Assembly: GCF_036959255.1 (NCBI RefSeq)
Contig: NZ_JAWMTI010000001.1
Coordinates: forward strand, 1 to 64,000
Source: Olivibacter sp036959255
GTDB taxonomy: Bacteria > Bacteroidota > Bacteroidia > Sphingobacteriales > Sphingobacteriaceae
DNA: 64,000 bases
Reading direction: 5' to 3'
Shown here piece by piece: positions 1 through 7,574 of the stretch. The position numbers were made by a program, and so were the translations under genes. Numbering within the stretch: position 1 is the first letter of the stretch; the number at the start of each line of letters is the position of its first letter. Below the pieces are notes generated by a model that was not told the origin of the DNA, made no database searches, and saw only the letters and a list, made by a program, of their open reading frames with translations.

Positions 1-123
1 TCGCCTGCTTTGCTAACTTGGCAAAGCGTCGGAGAATGCCTGATAAAAGATGCACCAGATCCAAGCCTTTTAAATCTAAAAAAACAGGTAGTGCAACAGC
101 CACTCAAGCCAAAAGTTAAATAA
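1..123 (+). CDS. C-terminal end of an unidentified gene (partial)
   Basis: The plus strand is open from the left edge to a TAA at 121-123 and would encode the last 40 residues of a protein ending in a Pro/Lys-rich tail (PLKPKVK). A second frame is also open, to a TAA at 117-119, but it is strongly Arg/Lys/Ser biased and less protein-like. I do not recognise the fragment and assign no function. It could also be non-coding sequence. Nothing upstream is visible to decide. Confidence 0.3.
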   Translation, partial: SPALLTWQSVGECLIKDAPDPSLLNLKKQVVQQPLKPKVK

Positions 124-151
124 ATTTTATCAAGAACCTTCCCGTAGGGAA

Positions 152-200
152 AGCTTGAATGCCTTCGAAACGAACTAATGATGAAAAAAGTTGATTAAGA
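152..200 (+). repeat. short segment resembling 6821-6870
   Basis: A run starting agcttgaat and containing aatgatgaaaaaagt recurs, imperfectly and with one gap, at 6821-6870. By eye roughly 70 percent of positions agree. Both copies lie in non-coding DNA. It may be a remnant of a dispersed element, or chance in A-rich sequence. Confidence 0.3.
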
Positions 201-273
201 AAAACCTTCTTTTTTTAAAGCGAACTCCTATTGTTTTTAGGTGTTATATCCGATATACGCTGTTAAAATAAAT

Positions 274-1251
274 TTATTTGTTGGTGAAGTTCTCCATAAT
301 GGCAGCAACCGCTAACGCATCCTCTATAGGACATGGATTCGTACCTTCACCACGCAAATAGCGAACCACCGCTTCTATCATAGGTTGTTGCACATGGGGC
401 AATGGATCGAAATGAAAATGTTGAACGCCATCTTCATTCACTAGTTCGAGTGTATGTGGCGTAAAAAAAGAAAAAACAAGTTTTCCCTTGCTACCAACGA
501 TCTCACAACGATCCATTTCTTCATTTGTATTGAAGGCCCACAACCCGTTAAAAAGCACCTTACTTTCAAATAGAATGCGACCGGTTACGACATCATCGGC
601 CAGATACGCTTTACCTTGGTTGAGGGCCAAACCATCACTTTGTTCGATCGAACCAAAAAGTCGATAGACAATATCCAACTGATGCGGCGCTAAATCATGG
701 AACAAGCCTCCACCCGATTTGGCCGGATCTAAACGCCAAGCGATTTTAGGATCTTGCAACATCTCTTTAGTCAACGACTTTTTAAGTAATTGCAGTGTAA
801 CTACACGCGTATTACCAATTAGTCCATCGGCAATAATTTGTTGAATTTTCTTAAAATACGGCTGTTCTCTTCGGTAATGTGCCACAGATAGGCGTCCACC
901 TTCCTTTTGTAAATAGGCGTACAAACGTTCAGCTTCCTCTACATTGACCGTAACCGGTTTCTCCATATAAACGGCCTTTCCTGCTCGCAACGCCATGATA
1001 CCGTATTGAAGATGGGTGTCAGGTGGGGTTGCAATATAAACCGCATTTACTTCATCGTCATCAATTAATTTTTGCGCATCCGTATACCACTTGCGGATAC
1101 CGTGGCGTGCTGCATAATCTTGCACTTTAACTTCATCACGACGCATAACGGCCACTAAATCTGAATGGGCTACTTTTTTAAAAGCCGGCCCGCTCTTTAC
1201 CTCGGTAACATCTCCCGCGCCGATCATTCCCCATTTTATTATTTTAGTCAT
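274..1251 (-). CDS. Gfo/Idh/MocA family NAD(P)-dependent oxidoreductase
   Basis: This 325-residue cytoplasmic protein belongs to the sugar/inositol dehydrogenase-like family, which oxidises or reduces hydroxyls of sugars and related polyols. The N-terminus has a Rossmann fingerprint (GMIGAGDV, residues 8-15). The family signature EKP lies at 97-99, where the Lys is normally catalytic, and the C-terminal alpha/beta domain (about 125-300) carries the usual GGGLFHDLAPHQLD segment. Length is normal for the family. The ATG is preceded by gaggagctt, an unusually good Shine-Dalgarno for this phylum. It follows a secreted GH36-like enzyme gene on the same strand 101 bp upstream, so a role in sugar catabolism is plausible. 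The exact substrate cannot be read from sequence. Confidence 0.85.
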   Translation of the reverse strand: MTKIIKWGMIGAGDVTEVKSGPAFKKVAHSDLVAVMRRDEVKVQDYAARHGIRKWYTDAQKLIDDDEVNAVYIATPPDTHLQYGIMALRAGKAVYMEKPVTVNVEEAERLYAYLQKEGGRLSVAHYRREQPYFKKIQQIIADGLIGNTRVVTLQLLKKSLTKEMLQDPKIAWRLDPAKSGGGLFHDLAPHQLDIVYRLFGSIEQSDGLALNQGKAYLADDVVTGRILFESKVLFNGLWAFNTNEEMDRCEIVGSKGKLVFSFFTPHTLELVNEDGVQHFHFDPLPHVQQPMIEAVVRYLRGEGTNPCPIEDALAVAAIMENFTNK

Positions 1252-1352
1252 AAGCTCCTCTTCAGTAACGCTAATGTATGATTTTTCCTCTTCTATACGA
1301 AAGGTTAGCAGTCAATATACGGTTTACAAAAAATAACGAACGTTAATGCAGG

Positions 1353-3530
1353 TTATTCCACCACCAACCAGGTATATCCTTCAGCCGGAATCACAATTTT
1401 TATTGCTACCTTATCATGCCGATCCAGGTGATAAGCCTTTGCCGGCCCCTCCTCCTGCCGAACAGAAACACTTCCTTCTTTACCTGTATAATACAAGGGT
1501 AGGTGGATGGTTCGTTCGATGGGCTGTTTTAGCGGATTATACAACATCGCCAAGCCTTTGATTTCCTCGGTCGGATCCATATGCAATATACCATCCCAAT
1601 CCCTTCCATCAGCGCGCCGCAAATGTACGATATCAGCATTGAGCACTTTTCGGTATCTTTTATACCAGTTAATCACTTCCTGAACGGTCTTTTTGGTTTC
1701 TTCTGTATCATATAATCGAGGGCCTCGGTAGCACGCCTGAATACCCGCGCCATAATATTGCATCATCAATTGCTTGTAATCATTCAGATGCTCATTTAAT
1801 GGTTCCAAGACCGATGTTGAGTCACCACCATGATAGGCGGTCAGCGGAACGAATCCCCAACCCATTGAGGGAGTTTGCTCCCAAGTACCGTCGAAGATAT
1901 TCTGTCGGTTTAAAATTCGTTGGTTTTCTCGTGGCAAAGCAAAATTGACCTCTCGGTATCCGATAGCGATTTTATTCGTTCCATCCAAAAAATACCAATC
2001 CGGTGCATTTATATAAACACCTCTCGCATTGAGCCAGTGATACAGTTCCTTTTGCATCGCAAATTGTTTCCATTGGCTATCTTCCACATCCTGGTGTCCG
2101 GGATGCGATGTCGAAGCACACTGGTCGCCCGGATAGGGACCATCATTTTCCCAGATATCAAAACCTGTCTGGTCAAAAAATGTTTTGATTTTCTGATGAT
2201 AAGCGATGCCCCACTCGCTTCCAAAACAGGGTGCATTTCCGAAAAATGCATCACCGGTTTTACCGGTCTTTGGATTAATGACATCATCCTTTTCGCTGAT
2301 CTTTCTCGAGCTGAACAAGGAATATCCACCAATTTTAATCTGTCGTTTATGCGCATAGTCTGCTAATTCTTTCCATCGTCTTAAATTATTTGACGAGGTA
2401 TCCTCCATGTTAATATGGCTACCAAAGCTTAAAATAAGAGCTTCATATCCCGTAGCTGCACATTGGTCAATCGCGCTTCTTACTTCTTGATCGTTCTTAC
2501 TTACTAAATGCATAAAAATGGGATTAGCCGTGGTCCAAGGGGCGATCGTCCGATACATTTTTCGAATAGCCAGCCCACGTCGTTCCCGATCATAACTGTC
2601 CATCAGAAGCTCCCAGCTTCGAATCGATGTTAAGGAATCGTTTGAAGCTAAAGCTACCCCTACACCGTTTTCAGGATATATTTCCAGCAAGGCCGGTGTA
2701 TTTAGATCATAATTTACCTGAGAGGTATAAGAGGTATCTCTTTTCCAATGCAAGGTCTGATCGCTCAAATGATAACGCATCGCGTTGTTAAAGGCAAAAT
2801 TACTTTCTACATAGAGGCCATGTTGTTTAAGCATGGCTTCGGTGCTTCCAACCACTGCGCTTTCCTCCTCAACGAGTGCTAATTGTTCGTGAATAATCTG
2901 ATTCACTTTAACGATACGCCCCGTCTGATTTTGGATCGTAAGCCATTTAGCGATCAGCGGAAGACCACTGTAGATTGCATAATGCACCTGAATGTGAAAA
3001 CCCTTCCATTGCGGCATGGATAATTTATAATGAAAAACCAGTTCCTTTCCAGTTGCAGCTTGCTGACCCGTTGCCCACCAATTGGTTCCTTTCCAGGCTA
3101 ACAAGGGCTTTAGGTCGTGCACTTCATAGTGGGAAAAAGTAAAATCGCCGGACGACTGTTGAAGTGCATCCAACCATACAGGCAAGAAATAGGCTTTTTC
3201 TTGCTGTCCCTTTAGACCGCCTACTTGATACCACTTACCGTCTAATTGAATGCGCGCTTCCGGTGTTACAGCTCGAATAAGTTGTTGACCGGTTATCAAA
3301 TTGCTGAAATCATAACAGGCTACATTAGGTTGCAAGCGGAAAACTCTTCTAACAAGTCCATTTTCTAAAATCAGATCCTGTTCATCTTGGCTCTTGATCG
3401 CTATAGCCTGATAGCCATCGGAGCTTAATAGCCAATCGTCATTCTCCTTGTATGCAAGGGCTCCACATGTTATTTGCCAAGCGAACATCCAACAAATGAA
3501 CATATGAAGGTGCGCAAAACGTGTGCTCAT
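1353..3530 (-). CDS. secreted GH36-like (alpha-galactosidase-like) glycosidase
   Basis: This is a 725-residue exported protein with a signal peptide at about 1-26. The N-terminal half (about 40-330) looks like the beta-supersandwich of clan GH-D enzymes. The middle (about 335-610) looks like a TIM barrel, with the acidic cluster DIWENDG at 458-464 and PDWYFLDG at 510-517 as candidate catalytic Asp sites. A small C-terminal beta domain ends in TWLVVE. It reads as a distant relative of GH36/GH27 rather than a canonical alpha-galactosidase, and the specificity is unknown. It sits upstream of the Gfo/Idh/MocA gene and is divergent from the MG2/plug gene, with 227 bp between them. The family assignment is from overall pattern only. 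Confidence 0.6.
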   Translation of the reverse strand: MSTRFAHLHMFICWMFAWQITCGALAYKENDDWLLSSDGYQAIAIKSQDEQDLILENGLVRRVFRLQPNVACYDFSNLITGQQLIRAVTPEARIQLDGKWYQVGGLKGQQEKAYFLPVWLDALQQSSGDFTFSHYEVHDLKPLLAWKGTNWWATGQQAATGKELVFHYKLSMPQWKGFHIQVHYAIYSGLPLIAKWLTIQNQTGRIVKVNQIIHEQLALVEEESAVVGSTEAMLKQHGLYVESNFAFNNAMRYHLSDQTLHWKRDTSYTSQVNYDLNTPALLEIYPENGVGVALASNDSLTSIRSWELLMDSYDRERRGLAIRKMYRTIAPWTTANPIFMHLVSKNDQEVRSAIDQCAATGYEALILSFGSHINMEDTSSNNLRRWKELADYAHKRQIKIGGYSLFSSRKISEKDDVINPKTGKTGDAFFGNAPCFGSEWGIAYHQKIKTFFDQTGFDIWENDGPYPGDQCASTSHPGHQDVEDSQWKQFAMQKELYHWLNARGVYINAPDWYFLDGTNKIAIGYREVNFALPRENQRILNRQNIFDGTWEQTPSMGWGFVPLTAYHGGDSTSVLEPLNEHLNDYKQLMMQYYGAGIQACYRGPRLYDTEETKKTVQEVINWYKRYRKVLNADIVHLRRADGRDWDGILHMDPTEEIKGLAMLYNPLKQPIERTIHLPLYYTGKEGSVSVRQEEGPAKAYHLDRHDKVAIKIVIPAEGYTWLVVE

Positions 3531-3722
3531 AAATCAGGTTCTTTTATCATTTTCGAATGAACATATTTACGCAAAAAAGAAAAAGAAGTATTCAACTAAA
3601 TAAACTGTTTGATCAATGATCTTAGCTATTTAATGCAACCGTCTGCGTTCACTTAATCTTATCCTTTGAATTGCTGCCTTTAATTAAAAGAAAAGCGATA
3701 ACCAAGCAAACTAAGCACGCAT

Positions 3723-3730
3723 TATATTTG
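3723..3730 (+). promoter_or_regulatory. candidate -7 element (tatatttg) for the MG2/plug gene
   Basis: TATATTTG fits the Bacteroidota -7 consensus TAnnTTTG and lies 28 bp before the ATG at 3758. No good TTTG was seen at the expected -33 position, so this is a half-supported promoter. Confidence 0.4.
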
Positions 3731-3757
3731 TTTAATCTATTATCAAATTAAAGCATC

Positions 3758-6466
3758 ATGAAACGGCCTTCCTGCCTTCTTCTATTCGTTTTTCTTTCCT
3801 TCGTTGCTTATGCACAAAAACGAGATACAACGGATGCTTTGCAACGGATGTTGAAGAACTTGGATACCTTCCAACAAAAACATCCCCAGGAGCGTGTTTA
3901 TCTGCAGACTGACAGACCCTATTATGAAACAGGCGACGATATTTGGTTTAAGGCCTATGTTACTGTCAGTCAGTTCAATTTACTTTCGGCCATTAGCAAG
4001 ATTATGTATGTGGAGCTATTGAATGATCAACAAGAAGTGGTACAATCAAGACGCTTACCAGTTATTTCCGGCTTGTCCATGGGTGATTTTAAGTTACCTG
4101 AAACACTTGTTGAAGGTCGTTATCATATCCGCGCTTATACTAATTGGATGCGAAACTTTGATGAGGGCCTATTTTATCACAAGACAATTACCATCAATGA
4201 TAAAAGTTCGCCGATCGTCAGTCGCAGCAGTTTTATTTACAAAAATTCATCAAAGAAAGATAAACAGGTTGATGGCACTGTTCAATTGTTAGATTTTAAT
4301 GGCAAGATGCTACCGAATCGACCGGTTATTTTTGAGTTAAAGAATAAGGGTAAAACCATCGCCAAGCAACAGGTGGCAACCGACGATATCGGACGCTTGC
4401 GTTTTCAATTTCCCTATGAAAGCCGAAAAAAAGATCAGCCGGATTTGTTGATACTCAACATCGACGGCGGTAATCAGGGAACACTTGTAAAAACGATTCC
4501 GGTGGTCATTCGGCCAGACAAACGCGCTGTACACTTCCATGCTGAAGGTGGAGCTTTGCTAGCAGGTGTCCAAAATCGTGTGGGTTTCCAGGTAGTTCGA
4601 AATGTGATGGACGAAGAAGAGGAAGTGCAAGGGCAGTTAGAAAGTAGTGGGCAAGTCGTCACGAAATTTAAAAGTGATTCGGCCGGTTTAGGGAGTTTCG
4701 ACTTTATTCCCGAAAGTAATAAGGAATATACGGCATTCGTCCGTTTTGCCAATGGCGACACGATTCGGACTCCCTTGCCGGAAGTTGGAAAAAGTGGATT
4801 TCATTTAGCGGTAAATAATTTAATGGAGCAAGGAGTTGCCGCTCAACTATCGGCTTCAGAAGATCATATTCAACAACAGCAAATTGCTTGCATTATCCAA
4901 AGCCAGGGCATGGTATTTTATGCGGCTAAACAATCGCTGAACAAACCGGAAATCAGCTTTAATATTCCAAAAAAGGACTTACCGTCGGGTGTACTCGGAT
5001 TAGCTATTCTGGATGAACAGATGAATGTAATAGGTTCCCGTAAAATCTTTATCCTAAACCCACGTGACAACCTCCCGCTTCAGGTCGAACCTACACAGGA
5101 AAGTTATGGCCCCCGGGAGCAAGTTACCCTTAACTTAAGAGGAGTGATGCCTGATACAGCGGATATCGGTGCCTTTTCAGCATCAGTGGTAAATATCGAT
5201 AAAATACCCAAAATCTCGCTGACCGATAACAATATACTTTCGACCTTATTACTCCAAACCAACACCTACAATACCATTGACCAGCCGATGATTCCTTTTG
5301 ATTATCAAAACAAACGGATACAACAACAAATTGAAATATTGATGCTTGCACAACCGGTTGATCCTCGTTTTTGGAAAGAGGTAAAGGCCGGCAAATTTCC
5401 GGAAATAGCCTATAAACCGGAGAAGGAATTAAGGATTAGTGGCATTGTAACAAACAACCAGGATGAGCCGATTGCCAACGCCAAAGTGACCATTGCGTCC
5501 TTTAAACCAACCACCACGGTTCTAGATACGGTGACGGATACTGCGGGGCGTTTTAATTTTGATAAACTTTTATTCTATGATCAGAGCGATTTTCTTGTTC
5601 AAGCAAGGGATGCCCGAGGTAAAAAAAATGTAAAAGTGAAGCTGGATGAAGTCCCCAGCCAGGCAATATCACAAGAAGATAAAGAGGGAGAGGTGAAAGT
5701 AACGGCTAAGGAAGGTACCTCAAACCAAAATAGCGAAAAATCACTCAGCGAAATACAGCAATATGGCTTTTCAGGAAAAAGCATTGTGTTGGAAGAAGTT
5801 GAAGTCAACGCAAAAAAAGAGAATCCCGCCAAGCATTCTGCTAACTTGAACGGAGCAGGGAATGCTGATCAGGTGATCAGCGGTGATGAACTCTATTTCA
5901 ATGGTTGTCCTACGCTTGACGTATGTCTACAAGGCCGACTTGTTGGGGTTCGTTTCGTTAATGGTATTCCTTATAGTACACGCTCAATGAACCGCCCAAT
6001 GCAGATCATCTTGGATGGGATGTATATGGATCCCTCGGCACTCAATATTATTAATCCCTTTGATGTGGCTTCAATAGAAGTGTTACGAACGGTAGGCAAT
6101 ACCGCCATTTATGGCATGTGGGGAAGCAATGGCGTGCTTGTGATCACTACGAGAAGGGGTGATCAACCGAGACGTTTCGGTCCAGAGCTCTACACACCCG
6201 GACTGACCACTTTTAGCCCGCAAGGGTTTTACGAAATTCGTAGTTTTGAATCACCTGATTACAGCTCAACGCAGGACACTGAAGGAATAGATCATCGTAC
6301 AACCGTCTATTGGCAACCTGACGTGGTCCTTCAAAAGGACCACCCCGCCTCGCTCTCTTTCTATACGGCAGACCAACCGGGAATTTATCGCATCGAAATA
6401 GAAGGGCTTGATGTTAATGGAAGATTGGCTAAGTCTACATCTTATATTCGAGTAGAAGAAAAATAA
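3758..6466 (+). CDS. MG2-domain and TonB-receptor-plug-domain surface protein
   Basis: This 902-residue exported protein has a signal peptide at 1-19 ending in AYAQ. Next come a macroglobulin-like MG2 region (about 45-145, with VYLQTDRPYYETGDDIWFKA), further beta-sandwich repeats, and a carboxypeptidase-regulatory-like domain (about 558-645). A TonB-dependent receptor plug domain follows (about 675-800, ending GSNGVLVITTRRG). After the plug there are only about 100 residues, so there is no 22-strand barrel. Such barrel-less plug proteins are known in Bacteroidota but their role is not established. They may interact with partner receptors or act as surface adaptors. The gene stands alone, transcribed divergently from the GH36-like gene. 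Confidence 0.8.
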   Translation: MKRPSCLLLFVFLSFVAYAQKRDTTDALQRMLKNLDTFQQKHPQERVYLQTDRPYYETGDDIWFKAYVTVSQFNLLSAISKIMYVELLNDQQEVVQSRRLPVISGLSMGDFKLPETLVEGRYHIRAYTNWMRNFDEGLFYHKTITINDKSSPIVSRSSFIYKNSSKKDKQVDGTVQLLDFNGKMLPNRPVIFELKNKGKTIAKQQVATDDIGRLRFQFPYESRKKDQPDLLILNIDGGNQGTLVKTIPVVIRPDKRAVHFHAEGGALLAGVQNRVGFQVVRNVMDEEEEVQGQLESSGQVVTKFKSDSAGLGSFDFIPESNKEYTAFVRFANGDTIRTPLPEVGKSGFHLAVNNLMEQGVAAQLSASEDHIQQQQIACIIQSQGMVFYAAKQSLNKPEISFNIPKKDLPSGVLGLAILDEQMNVIGSRKIFILNPRDNLPLQVEPTQESYGPREQVTLNLRGVMPDTADIGAFSASVVNIDKIPKISLTDNNILSTLLLQTNTYNTIDQPMIPFDYQNKRIQQQIEILMLAQPVDPRFWKEVKAGKFPEIAYKPEKELRISGIVTNNQDEPIANAKVTIASFKPTTTVLDTVTDTAGRFNFDKLLFYDQSDFLVQARDARGKKNVKVKLDEVPSQAISQEDKEGEVKVTAKEGTSNQNSEKSLSEIQQYGFSGKSIVLEEVEVNAKKENPAKHSANLNGAGNADQVISGDELYFNGCPTLDVCLQGRLVGVRFVNGIPYSTRSMNRPMQIILDGMYMDPSALNIINPFDVASIEVLRTVGNTAIYGMWGSNGVLVITTRRGDQPRRFGPELYTPGLTTFSPQGFYEIRSFESPDYSSTQDTEGIDHRTTVYWQPDVVLQKDHPASLSFYTADQPGIYRIEIEGLDVNGRLAKSTSYIRVEEK

Positions 6467-7168
6467 ATAGTGAATAAGGGATTGCTTAACATATTTGGTG
6501 TGTGTTCTATTTCGGTCATTAAACCCTAAAGGCACAAACAACTTAAATTAATTTTCAACCTTACATACTGAATCTTTTAGAAAAGGAAATAAGTCGGTTT
6601 CACACCTGCCCAAAATAAATTTTCTGGACAAAAAAGAGGAGGTTCTCGGCTATAGAGGCGCTATTTTTATTGGGAAAGCTAAAGTATCCCTGGGTGTTGG
6701 TATAAATTTAATAGGACTCTCGGCTTTCTGACCTAAAACAGGGATCAATTTAACACATAGATGAATTGTTTATATTAAAGGAACGATTATTTTGTCACTT
6801 TCTTCCGAAGACCACGAAGTAGCTTGAATACTATTGAAAACTAACAAATGATGAAAAAAGTAACCAAAGACTCGTCGCTTGGAACTTTGCTTTAAACGGT
6901 AATGCATCAACGTGCAAATCGCAAATTTCCTAGGCGACATTGCAGCAGAACGGGGACTTTTACTTTTAACCGGACGTATTATTATTTTCAGCCCTAATAT
7001 AGCCCTGCGCGTGGGTAAAACGGCCTTGGAGGATACCGATGCAACGAGCAGTAAAGCATTTGCACGTCTGTTCATATGGCAATATGCAAGCGGATTGAGG
7101 AAGTGAAACGGCTCCAATACGCACCATGAATGCTTTGCCATCAGGTGCAAGGTAGCCTACACGGCCTT

Positions 7169-7215
7169 GATGTTTATTCGCTAATGTTTGTTTTCGAAGG
7201 AGCTCATGAGCTCGT
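7169..7215 (-). repeat. degenerate inverted copy of the 62-bp dispersed repeat
   Basis: Read on the minus strand, this stretch contains agctcatgag followed by cgaaaacaaacattagcgaa. That matches the core of the repeats at 55434, 58722 and 63056 (agctcatgag, cgaaaaagcaaacacttacg) with a few substitutions and small gaps. The match is by eye and covers about 40 bp. Confidence 0.45.
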
Positions 7216-7273
7216 CGTAAACTCCTCGGTTGCCTCACTTTGCATCGAAGGTAAAGTGAGATGAAACCGAGAT

Positions 7274-7311
7274 GTAAATAATAATGGACACACAGGGCAA
7301 TTATTATTTAC
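7274..7311. repeat. 12-bp AT-rich inverted repeat
   Basis: The left arm gtaaataataat (7274-7285) and right arm attattatttac (7300-7311) are perfect complements around a 14-base loop. No T-tract follows, so a terminator is unlikely. It could be a protein-binding site or an element end. Confidence 0.5.
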
Positions 7312-7574
7312 TCGAGCTCTCATCAACCATTAAAAAGAAAACAATAGGATGAAATTAAAGAAAACAAAAATATGACTAAAATAATCGTTCTATTTTTTAG
7401 GTAAAACCGACCAACGGAGCTCCATATTTCCTAATTATTATTTAACGTTTTGGACGGATGTGCGTCAGTTTATTAAACGTTGAAGTCAATATGACTGAAC
7501 AGTTCGCCAAATAAACTCAATAGAGATCCCTTAAAAATAAGAATCTTTGTTTAAGATATTCCAAAAAACCTTCT

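Larger units (their letters stand above)
6467..7574. other. 1.1 kb gene-free region with repeat remnants
   Basis: No convincing gene is present. Short open frames on both strands at about 6770-7240 overlap each other, have unlikely compositions (rich in Cys, Arg and Ser) and lack start-site support. Within it I see the segment at 6821-6870 that resembles 152-200, a decayed inverted relative of the 62-bp dispersed repeat at about 7169-7215, and a 12-bp inverted repeat at 7274-7311. The promoter of the beta-helix gene at 7575 must lie in the last 200 bp, but no clear TAnnTTTG was found. Confidence 0.6.

Noticed and set aside
3..119. Second open frame at the left edge
   Set aside because: Strong Arg/Lys/Ser bias makes it less likely than the frame ending at 123; neither is certain.
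1920..2366. 148-residue plus-strand open frame
   Set aside because: Antisense to the well-supported GH36-like gene; no family resemblance.
6770..7150. Open frame on the minus strand (126 residues) in the 1.1 kb gap, with overlapping frames on both strands to 7238
   Set aside because: Composition is unlike a protein, frames overlap on both strands, no start-site support, and the segment matches repeat DNA.
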